The position numbers and the translations under genes are program-made. A stretch of DNA of 64,000 nucleotides, taken from contig OZ245881.1 in NCBI GenBank assembly GCA_965229505.1, positions 4,030,001 to 4,094,000 of the forward strand, written 5' to 3'. The notes under the pieces were generated by a model that searched no databases, was not told the DNA's origin, and worked only from the letters and a program-made list of their open reading frames with translations. This document shows positions 35,635-43,118 of the stretch, piece by piece; positions within the stretch are counted from its first letter, which is position 1, and each line of letters begins with the position of its first letter. This DNA comes from UBA6059 sp040219045 (GTDB lineage: Bacteria; Bacteroidota; Bacteroidia; Cytophagales; Cyclobacteriaceae).

Positions 35635-36810
35635 CTAATCTTCTTTCCATTCAAAAGAGGATTTGGCCCACTCCAGGATGCTTTCTTCTTGATATTCTAA
35701 GTTGGCCTCATCATACCTCTGTCTCATTTTTTTTATGAAATATTCATAAGGATCCGGCCTTATTCCTTTTGTTAAATTCCAGGGAATGTTTTTTATCATC
35801 TTATAATCTATGAAATAACTGAGGGGAAGTTTATCACTGTCTTTCTCCTTCTCTTTCTTCTTTTCCTTATCACTGATACTATTGTCTTGCCACCATATCC
35901 ATCCAGCCTTGAAAAAGGAGTTGTAATAAATCATAGCTTGTTCGTGATTAGAGAGTTGTGCTCTGATCATTTTTACATAATCGTATTTCTGCTCGTAAGA
36001 CAGTAAACTTGAGGTAACAATAAACTTCATCGTCTGGTATAGATGCCTATAATAATGACCAAGTTTAGAGGCATGTCCATCAAATGGATAATAATGACAC
36101 TCAAGTTTGACTTTCTTCATTGATCTATGACCTATCTCATAGTATGGTCTTGGTTCCTTAATGCTTGATTCATAATGAGTAAAAAGTTTGGAATACTTAT
36201 GCTGGTTTCTTTTTAGAATTCTGAGACATCTAAATAAAAAAGGAGTATGAACCCGATGATGATAAATAATACTGCCCTCAATCATATCTCCAACTCCGAA
36301 GAATAAGATGGAATATGCCAGATCAGTAATCTCTTCATCGCTTGCATTTACTTCTGGTTGATTAATGAAACCGGCTCTAGCAAGCCTATTCCACCATCGT
36401 CGTTCAAACATTATTGTTAAATAAATAAATCGAAATTCTTGGTACATTCTTACTATAGCCTTTCGACCAGACGTGACTCCTCCGATATCTATTTCTGAAA
36501 CATTCTCCTTGTGGAGTCTAAGCATCTCATAGAACTTATTCTCAAATCGCTCTAACTGAATATCCTCGCGCTGCTGTTGATTTGCTTTGTATTGAACCCA
36601 AAAGGCTATGAACGTAAGTCCTGAGGCAACAATAGCTACAAATGGGCCTAATATTCCGCCCAGAGTACTACCAATTAGTCTACTGTTGTCACTGAAGCTG
36701 AAACTAACCCATTTCCATTGAGTGATGGCGTAGGGTAGGAAAAGTATAATTACTATTAGGATTATGAATAGAATAAGGAATAATCTGAATCTTCTATCCC
36801 ACGTTTTCAC
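35635..36810 (-). CDS. Putative AbiC-like phage abortive infection membrane protein
   Basis: The 391-residue protein has two N-terminal membrane helices (about 9-30 and 46-70) and then a long helical domain. The stretch QRED-QLERFENKFYEMLRLHKENVSEI (about 80-106), the GRKAIVRMYQEFR segment and the LGHYYRHLYQTMKFI segment (about 248-262) resemble the 'putative phage abortive infection protein' (putAbiC) family. The coding start overlaps the end of the restriction-modification gene by 4 nt (ATGA), so the two proteins are made in a coupled manner. In known cases abortive infection proteins kill or arrest an infected cell when first-line restriction fails. That role is an inference here. The tail has an unusual Lys/Glu-rich segment near 315. 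Confidence 0.75.
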   Translation of the reverse strand: MKTWDRRFRLFLILFIILIVIILFLPYAITQWKWVSFSFSDNSRLIGSTLGGILGPFVAIVASGLTFIAFWVQYKANQQQREDIQLERFENKFYEMLRLHKENVSEIDIGGVTSGRKAIVRMYQEFRFIYLTIMFERRWWNRLARAGFINQPEVNASDEEITDLAYSILFFGVGDMIEGSIIYHHRVHTPFLFRCLRILKRNQHKYSKLFTHYESSIKEPRPYYEIGHRSMKKVKLECHYYPFDGHASKLGHYYRHLYQTMKFIVTSSLLSYEQKYDYVKMIRAQLSNHEQAMIYYNSFFKAGWIWWQDNSISDKEKKKEKEKDSDKLPLSYFIDYKMIKNIPWNLTKGIRPDPYEYFIKKMRQRYDEANLEYQEESILEWAKSSFEWKED

Positions 36811-39800
36811 CCAACACCCCCTTCCACTATCTTAATCTCCTCCTCTGTCAATCCATAGAGATCATAGACTAACCTGTCGATTTCTTTGACTAAGGTTTCT
36901 CGTTTGTTTTGAGAATCGACTAGCGTCATATTTATCAAACTCTCAACCTTTTCATCGAGCAGTTCTTTTTGTTTGCTCGAGGCTATGGGTATCGGTATCT
37001 GTTCAATATATGAGATTTTGAGCCTTGCAAACCCACCTCTTACAAAGTCGCATATGCTGCTTAAGAAAAGTTTTGATACACTTGAATTAAGGACTCCATA
37101 GATCATTTTGCTAGATGTAACAATCATCTGATTATTGTCATTGCCGTAGTACCCACTTTGATCAAAAGCGAAAGATGTGATATCCCTACTAATTCCTGGC
37201 CACAGTATCTTCTCCTTCTCAAACTCATCATAATAATCGCAAGCCCTTAGTTCCCACCAGTACTGACCTTGATCGTAGCGTGCCTTTGCTTTAGTTTCAA
37301 ATCGCAGCAGGTGCTTCATGATGGCAGGATATTTATTCTTCATCTTACCCAAAGCTTCCTTTTCTTTCAAGTCACCAAACCAAGTTTTTGTGTCTCCATT
37401 TTTGATCAGGATAAGATGATGATCACTGCTTGGCTGCTGATATCGTTTAATATCTCTACCTGCCAGGAAGGGTTTGATCACTTCGGCGCTGGCAGGATCT
37501 TGTTTAATTAACTTTTTCCGAGTGGCAGTATCAATTACAAAAGCTTCGTTGAGGCCTGTTTTGATACCGTAGAATATTTTTCCTTCCACATATTTCCCTA
37601 ACGGCTCACCTGCCGACCTCAGCTTGGCTAGTAGTTTTTGGACTTTGCTATCGGTGAGTGTCCAGCCTTCATCACCTAACTCCTTCGTCAGTACATCTAG
37701 ACTATTGGCCTGGATATGCTCGTCCATGTTTTTATCAAAATCGAGCGAGGTGAAGTTGACTGCTCTAAACTCGGGTGTAGGCGTGGATTTGGTTAACTCC
37801 ATAATAAGCGGGTAGGTAGTTGCCTCTTCAAATACTGGCAAATCTCCAAAATCAAGGAGTTGATGGATTTTGTGAGATTTCACAAATGAGCGGAGCTTTT
37901 TACCATAGCCTGCTCTCATCCATTTGTTAGGAATGATGAAGGTGAATGCGCCTTGATCACGAAGTAGCTTCATGCCTAGTTCTACAAAATAGACATAAAG
38001 GTCAGCAGTGCCTGAGTATGTGGTGTAATTCACTGACAAGTGAGACTTGATGTCAGTGAGTTCCTCCTGTCTGATATAAGGTGGATTACCAATTATCATA
38101 TCAAAACCTGTAAAATTACCTGCATCATCAAGTACCTCTGGAAACTCAAACCTCCATTCAAAAGCATTTTCATAAAGTTTGTTGGCCTTTATGTCTTCTA
38201 GCTCACTCGTCAACTTCTCGATTTGGGCTTCCAGTTTCTCTACTTCCTTTCTCCGCTTTTGACTGGCTTTGTCTTTACCATAGTTCTGCTTGGGCTCGAA
38301 TAGCATCATCCTGAACCCATCGCTTCCGCGTCCTGTAAGCTCATACAACTTTGCGCCAAGCTTAGCGATTTTCACCTTTCTTGGATCCGAGTAGTTTCCA
38401 ATCTCAGTTTGAAAACTTGACTTGATGTCATTTATCAGCTTTTCAATTTGCCGTTTTTCATCCTTTGACTCAGCGTGATGATAATTGTGAATGGCTAATT
38501 TATAAGTTGTGATATTCCATTTCCCCTTACTTTTCTTTAGCACCTGCTTTAGATCTACATCTAACTCAAATCGACTGATCAATGAATTACCCGTCTTGAT
38601 ATTGATATCGATATTGGGGAGGGTCTCTAGCTCTGTAGCATTTTTGTAGTAGGCGTTTTTGAGTAGTTCAATCCAGAGTCTAAGTCTGCATATTTTCACA
38701 GAGTTGGTATTGATATCCACGCCGAAGAGACAATTCTCGATGATGGTCTGCTTTTCATGAAACAGCGCCTCTTGTACGCGCTGCTTTTCTTTATTGCCTA
38801 CTACATAATCGAATAGTTCCCCTTCAGCTTCTACAATTAGTTCATCGTTCTCGATAGAGACCTCATAGTCACGGAGTGTTTTGCCATTGCGATCTAAGAG
38901 TATCTTTAGTTCAGATTTTATGGCAATGAGTTCATTGAGTGCTGATACCAAGAAGTGACCAGAGCCCACAGCTGGGTCACAGATCTTCAGGCTGTTGATG
39001 ATCTCGTTGGCACCTTGCTTATCATCCCGGTCTATACGGTCGTGGAGTTGATCAAAACTATCCAGCGACCATCCTTTGGCCTCATTAAACTTCTGCACCA
39101 CTGCCCTACGTATTGTCTCGCGGCACATATACATGGTGATAAAGCCTGGGGTGTAGAAGGAGCCGTCTTTGTACCCATTGATCTTCTCGAAGATCAACCC
39201 GAGTACCGAGGCATTGATCAATGACTTGTTCTCTTCTTGGATAGCCTCCTTGCCCTCGCTACTAAAGTCGTATGCCGCCAGAAATTCGAAAAGATAGGTG
39301 AGCGTGTCTTTCTGGCCTGTCAGTTTTTTGCCTTTTTCACTTTTGAGTACCGTATGAGGGTAAAGGTCGAGCTTCAGGTCATTATTGAGCTGTGTGATCT
39401 CAAGTATCTCCTCGAGACCTGTAGGCTCAAAGAGCGAGCTATTCAAATAGGGTACATGCGCATACTTCTCTTTATACCGGTCATTTCGCTCTTCGGACTT
39501 CCTTGCCAACACCCCAAAGAAAAGACTGGCTAACGTATCAAAGTTGGGTACAGTGGTGATGTCTAAAAACCGATATTGCTTATCTCCTTTATGGTATGCC
39601 ACCAATTGGGACTCCAATAGTTTTAGAAACAGAATCCTGTTGATCCAAGTAATGCAGAGCTCCAGACCGACATTGTATAGCTGATCGCCTGTAGAATGTC
39701 CAAAATGGGAAGGTTGATCCAGCATCCTTATTCTATCCCGCTCGTCCATGACCATGATGGCATTTTCGAGAAGTGACCCCTCATTCCGTTTTCCTTTCTC

Positions 39801-40610
39801 CTTGCGTCCAATTACTTTCTTGCCTTTCTCCTTAATCTCTTCTAATCCAATGATATGCAGTAGCTCATGGTAAAACTGCTTGTTGAGGCTATTGCTATCA
39901 TTGGCAAAGGGCAGCTTAAGCAGATGTACCGGAGAGAGTAGTTTGTATAGAGAGATGAGGTTACTGCCATCAGATTCGTTAACTAGCTCTTTCTTATACT
40001 CACGAAGGTCAAACCATGTATAGGTTAGTTGATCTTTGACCTGATCAATAAAAGGTGCAGCAATGTCTTTGTAAAAGAGGTCGGTGCTGGAGCCGTCTTT
40101 CTGACCGGAAGTCCACTCCCGATAGGCCTTTTCCAGTTTTTTATTGCTGTAGAAATGACGGTAAAACTCTGAGGCATCAAAGATGAACCACTCATAGACA
40201 TTAGTAACTATTAGGTGGCGGATGTCTTTATTCTCATCCTCTATGCGCTCTCTCAGGTAGTAAAGCAACAACTCTTGAAGTGCCTTAGCATTAAGCTGCT
40301 TTCGCGAAATCATTTCTGACTTATTGCTTGGCTTCTTGACTTCCAACAGTACTGCTGCTGGACTTTTTGGACTATTGTCTTGCCGAATGACCAGATCTGT
40401 ATTTCCTTTAGTGTTGATCCGATGCTGATCCTTATACCACGTTTCGTTAAGAAAACTAATCATGTCATTCTTGACATGTTCTTCACTCTCAGATTCATCA
40501 AGTTCTTGGAGTAGCTTGTGAAGCTGATTGCGAAATATCTCTATGGATGTCTTAAGGACTTTTTGCCTTCGATACGCCTTATTGAGGGATTTGGCCAGGC
40601 TTTTCTTCAT
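36807..40610 (-). CDS. Type IIG-like restriction-modification enzyme (Eco57I-type methylase fused to nuclease)
   Basis: The 1267-residue protein joins an N-terminal PD-(D/E)XK nuclease-like domain (Asp72 in NTDLVIRQD, Glu90 and Lys92 in LLEVKKP), a helical connector, and an N6-adenine methyltransferase domain with motif I DPAVGSGHFL (about 545-554) and motif IV NPPY (about 842). The 290 residues between the two motifs, partly coiled coil (about 770-810, EKLEAQIEKLTSELEDI), are a typical Eco57I-type insertion. The remaining 400 residues (to 1267), with GIKTGLNEAFVID and FLAGRDIKRY, form the target-recognition region. Such single-chain enzymes both cut and methylate DNA. It is the first gene of a three-gene minus-strand operon with an AbiC-like protein and a small nuclease. 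Its recognition site cannot be predicted. Confidence 0.9.
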   Translation of the reverse strand: MKKSLAKSLNKAYRRQKVLKTSIEIFRNQLHKLLQELDESESEEHVKNDMISFLNETWYKDQHRINTKGNTDLVIRQDNSPKSPAAVLLEVKKPSNKSEMISRKQLNAKALQELLLYYLRERIEDENKDIRHLIVTNVYEWFIFDASEFYRHFYSNKKLEKAYREWTSGQKDGSSTDLFYKDIAAPFIDQVKDQLTYTWFDLREYKKELVNESDGSNLISLYKLLSPVHLLKLPFANDSNSLNKQFYHELLHIIGLEEIKEKGKKVIGRKEKGKRNEGSLLENAIMVMDERDRIRMLDQPSHFGHSTGDQLYNVGLELCITWINRILFLKLLESQLVAYHKGDKQYRFLDITTVPNFDTLASLFFGVLARKSEERNDRYKEKYAHVPYLNSSLFEPTGLEEILEITQLNNDLKLDLYPHTVLKSEKGKKLTGQKDTLTYLFEFLAAYDFSSEGKEAIQEENKSLINASVLGLIFEKINGYKDGSFYTPGFITMYMCRETIRRAVVQKFNEAKGWSLDSFDQLHDRIDRDDKQGANEIINSLKICDPAVGSGHFLVSALNELIAIKSELKILLDRNGKTLRDYEVSIENDELIVEAEGELFDYVVGNKEKQRVQEALFHEKQTIIENCLFGVDINTNSVKICRLRLWIELLKNAYYKNATELETLPNIDINIKTGNSLISRFELDVDLKQVLKKSKGKWNITTYKLAIHNYHHAESKDEKRQIEKLINDIKSSFQTEIGNYSDPRKVKIAKLGAKLYELTGRGSDGFRMMLFEPKQNYGKDKASQKRRKEVEKLEAQIEKLTSELEDIKANKLYENAFEWRFEFPEVLDDAGNFTGFDMIIGNPPYIRQEELTDIKSHLSVNYTTYSGTADLYVYFVELGMKLLRDQGAFTFIIPNKWMRAGYGKKLRSFVKSHKIHQLLDFGDLPVFEEATTYPLIMELTKSTPTPEFRAVNFTSLDFDKNMDEHIQANSLDVLTKELGDEGWTLTDSKVQKLLAKLRSAGEPLGKYVEGKIFYGIKTGLNEAFVIDTATRKKLIKQDPASAEVIKPFLAGRDIKRYQQPSSDHHLILIKNGDTKTWFGDLKEKEALGKMKNKYPAIMKHLLRFETKAKARYDQGQYWWELRACDYYDEFEKEKILWPGISRDITSFAFDQSGYYGNDNNQMIVTSSKMIYGVLNSSVSKLFLSSICDFVRGGFARLKISYIEQIPIPIASSKQKELLDEKVESLINMTLVDSQNKRETLVKEIDRLVYDLYGLTEEEIKIVEGGVG

Positions 40611-40821
40611 TGGTGGTTATGCGTATCTTTTAGAGTAGTTAATATAGCATAGATCAAAATCAATGACGAGTTTCTTGATAACAAGTGAACTGAAAAAACT
40701 GCTGATTCAGATGAAGAGCGCATTAGAGGAATGGTTTTCAAAGTTTAGTTTTTCTGCTGAGTATCAATGAATAGAAGGGGTCTAGGGCTGTTATTTATCA
40801 GGAGGTAGTTACAGTTCAAAG

Positions 40822-40905
40822 TTTTCATAGGCATAAAATGAAAATTTCATGCCTATGAAAATAATATTTCATGCCTACAATTTTTTGAAGAGATAGGCAT
40901 GAAAT
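40822..40905. repeat. Cluster of four 12-bp repeats (TAGGCATGAAAT) forming two hairpins
   Basis: ATTTCATGCCTA occurs at 40844-40855 and 40866-40877, and its reverse complement at 40894-40905 and, with one mismatch, at 40828-40839. The copies pair as two stems, 40822-40834 with 40849-40861 (13 bp) and 40866-40877 with 40894-40905 (12 bp). The cluster starts 3 nt downstream of the HU-like stop, so it could act as a minus-strand terminator, but a run of T is lacking. Protein-binding iterons are the alternative. Confidence 0.75.
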
Positions 40906-40907
40906 GA

Positions 40908-41291
40908 TTAACTCTTTTGATAGCTGGCCGATTTTCGCATTGCCTGGAGCTTTTTGCCAGGTGTGAAGATGACTTTATTACCCTTGATCGACGAGGCATT
41001 GACCTCTTCTGGAGTATCAACACCATTACTGCCCACAGACATCCTGAGACTTCCCAGATCACCCAATCGGACGATTTGACTGTTGGCTAGTTGGTCAGTG
41101 GCCACATCGACCATCGCATAGAGCACTGCCCTGATATCTGCACCACTGACGGTGCTGATCTTTTCGATGCTCTTAGTGAGATCATCGATATTGACTTCAC
41201 CGGTCATTACTGCGGTTGCGTAGAATTTTTTCTCCCCGCCACCCGCTACACCTGGTTGGCCTCTTTCAATTACTTTGTACTTAATAGGCAT
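40908..41291 (-). CDS. HU-family DNA-binding protein (HU-related, Bacteroidota long form)
   Basis: The 127-residue protein matches the HU-related proteins typical of Bacteroidota: an N-terminal MPIKYKVIERG strand, an EVNIDDLTKSIEKIS helix, SGADIRAVLYAMVDVATDQLANSQIVRLGDLGSLRMSV as the HU core, and a basic C-terminus IFTPGKKLQAMRK. It is expected to bind and bend DNA as a nucleoid protein. It ends with a repeat cluster 3 nt after the stop. It is not in an operon with the restriction system, whose first gene lies beyond the repeats and 210 nt of non-coding sequence. A role in that system is not indicated. Confidence 0.85.
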   Translation of the reverse strand: MPIKYKVIERGQPGVAGGGEKKFYATAVMTGEVNIDDLTKSIEKISTVSGADIRAVLYAMVDVATDQLANSQIVRLGDLGSLRMSVGSNGVDTPEEVNASSIKGNKVIFTPGKKLQAMRKSASYQKS

Positions 41292-41580
41292 GATAGATAA
41301 GATTTAGTTGCAACATACTATTTATCTCATCTCTATTAGCTAGGACTAGTCTCGTGTTGAAAAAAATGAAACTAGTGTAATGAATCTATGCAAAACTGAT
41401 TTATCAATCAAATAATATTTATCTTTTTTAAACATGATGATTGTTTGGTAAACTCTTACTGATTGTCTTGGTACCCTACGACTTGAAACTGGAGTTACTT
41501 CATAAGTAGCCTGCAATTCGAATGACATCTAGCAACTCGAAACTTCCATTTATCTAATCTTGCAGGGTACTTTTGCAGCC
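41292..41580. other. Intergenic region shared by divergent genes
   Basis: No gene is seen. It contains the upstream regions of the HU-like gene (minus) and the TRIC-like gene (plus), two copies of ACTAGT 30 nt apart, and an AT-rich stretch near 41400-41440. No confident promoter match was found. Confidence 0.4.
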
Positions 41581-42183
41581 ATGACTTTACTCTACGGGAT
41601 AGACATCATCGGGACTTTTGTTTTTGCAATCAGTGGAGCGCTAGCCGGAACAGAAAAGAAGTTCGATCTCTTTGGGGCTTCTGTAATTGCGCTCGTGACA
41701 GCTCTTGGAGGAGGGACTATTCGCGATGTGCTGATTGGCAGCCATCCCGTCGGCTGGATGAATGATCTGAACTACCTGTTGGCAGTGGCCATTGCGATTG
41801 GGGTGAGTGTGTTGTTTAAGCGATACGTGGTGCGGTTGCGTAAGACACTTTTCCTTTTTGATACGATTGGCATTGGTGTTTTCACCATCCTGGGCTTGCA
41901 AAAAACCCTGGCCTTGGGTTTGTCACCCATCATTGCCATCCTCATGGGGATGGTCTCTGCTGTTTTCGGTGGAGTCGTCCGTGACGTCCTTAGCAATGAG
42001 GACCCTTTGATTTTCCGACGTGAGATTTACGCCACTGCTTGCCTGGCAGGCGGGTTGGTTTATGTACTACTTGACACGTTAGCCGTTCGCAGTGATGTCA
42101 CGATCATACTGACCGTCCTTTTGATTATAGGCTTAAGGGTACTGGCGGTCAAGCGTCATTGGTACCTGCCAGTGATCCGCTAG
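41581..42183 (+). CDS. Trimeric intracellular cation channel (TRIC/UPF0126) family membrane protein
   Basis: The ATG at 41581 is preferred to the in-frame CTG/TTG candidate at 41560. The 200-residue protein has about seven hydrophobic segments arranged as two homologous halves, each with the family glycine motif: FAISGALAGTEKKFDLFGASVIALVTALGGGTIRDVL (first) and GMVSAVFGGVVRDVLSNEDPLIF (second). TRIC-type proteins form trimeric cation channels. Bacterial members often act on K+ or small metabolites, although the substrate is uncertain. Its stop codon overlaps the stop of the converging Nudix regulator in a shared CTAG. Confidence 0.88.
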   Translation: MTLLYGIDIIGTFVFAISGALAGTEKKFDLFGASVIALVTALGGGTIRDVLIGSHPVGWMNDLNYLLAVAIAIGVSVLFKRYVVRLRKTLFLFDTIGIGVFTILGLQKTLALGLSPIIAILMGMVSAVFGGVVRDVLSNEDPLIFRREIYATACLAGGLVYVLLDTLAVRSDVTIILTVLLIIGLRVLAVKRHWYLPVIR

Positions 42184-42875
42184 TACTCAAACGTAAAGCC
42201 CTTTTGCATGAGGGCATCATACACCGCTTTGTCAAACTTATAAAGGTTGGCGGCTCGATGCGCCACAGCCGTTTGCTTTTCATGGCAGTCAACCAGCAGG
42301 CCCATCTTCATGATCTTTCGACGAAAGTTGGGTTTATCGAGGGGTACGCCGAGTATGCTTTCATAGAGCGATTGCAATTGATGCAGGGTGAATTTTTCCG
42401 GTAGGAGGTTAAAGCCAATAGGCTCATGGCGTACTTTGTACTTCAGCTGCTGGATGCAAAAATCAATGATTTCCTGGTGGTCGTAGGGGAGGTCTTCAAT
42501 TTCCGATAGGGTAAACCAGCGGGCATCCGAGGCGGTAAAACCGGGGATAAGATCATAAGCATCCGGTCGAACCAAACTATAGTAAGCGATAGTGATGACG
42601 CGCTTGTCAGGATACCGATCAAGACTACCAAAAGCCTTGACCTGCTCCAAAAAAATATCCCTGACGCCAGTAAGGTCAAAGAGTATCCTGTAAGCGGCCT
42701 CATCCAGTCCTTCATTATATTTTATCCAGCCACCGGGAAGTGCCCATCGACCTTTACTGATACCCTCGGCATGTTTGACAAGCAAGGTCTGCAGACCATC
42801 TTTATGAAGGCCAAAAATCAGGCAGTCAATAGAAAGTTCGTCAATGATTTGATCAGGAAATGCTTGTTTGGCCAT
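42180..42875 (-). CDS. Nudix-fold transcriptional regulator (NrtR/AraR-like) with C-terminal winged helix
   Basis: The 231-residue protein has an N-terminal Nudix domain (about 15-150) and a C-terminal winged-helix region (about 155-225, LPEKFTLHQLQSLYESILGVPLDKPNFRRKIMKMGLL). The Nudix box begins GGWIKYNEGLDEAAYR but continues ILFDLTGV, so the catalytic glutamates of REUxEE are gone. The protein should sense a ligand rather than hydrolyse it. In Bacteroidota such NrtR-family proteins regulate sugar operons such as arabinose and xylose, so control of xylB-xylA in this window is plausible. A short ATGGT/ACCAT inverted repeat lies about 45-60 nt upstream at 42920-42936. The stop codon overlaps that of the converging gene. 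Confidence 0.85.
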   Translation of the reverse strand: MAKQAFPDQIIDELSIDCLIFGLHKDGLQTLLVKHAEGISKGRWALPGGWIKYNEGLDEAAYRILFDLTGVRDIFLEQVKAFGSLDRYPDKRVITIAYYSLVRPDAYDLIPGFTASDARWFTLSEIEDLPYDHQEIIDFCIQQLKYKVRHEPIGFNLLPEKFTLHQLQSLYESILGVPLDKPNFRRKIMKMGLLVDCHEKQTAVAHRAANLYKFDKAVYDALMQKGFTFEY

Positions 42876-43055
42876 CTGAAGGACAAATTAACATGGCGTG
42901 CTGAGAATACCCATGACTAATGGTGATTTTGACCATATGGAGCTTATACTCCTTTGACATCAAATTGCTTAGCTTCGACCGATGGCGGTTAACGACAATA
43001 AATTAACCACTCAGCATATAAATGACCAATAGGTGTAATTTTTTAGTTCATATCT

Positions 43056-43063
43056 TAGTTTTG
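43056..43063 (+). promoter_or_regulatory. -7 promoter element for the PIG-L operon
   Basis: TAGTTTTG is a full match to TAnnTTTG, 55 nt before the PIG-L start codon. No TTTG is found at the -33 spacing, so this is a partial promoter match. Confidence 0.4.
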
Positions 43064-43118
43064 CGCGTTGTTATGACTGGCCTTAGGCTGAGCCGGGCAT
43101 TAACCTAAACTCAACAAG

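Noticed and set aside
35166..40610. Reading the R-M cassette as BREX
   Set aside because: The methyltransferase resembles PglX only in general form, and PglZ, BrxA, BrxB, BrxC and BrxL are not present.
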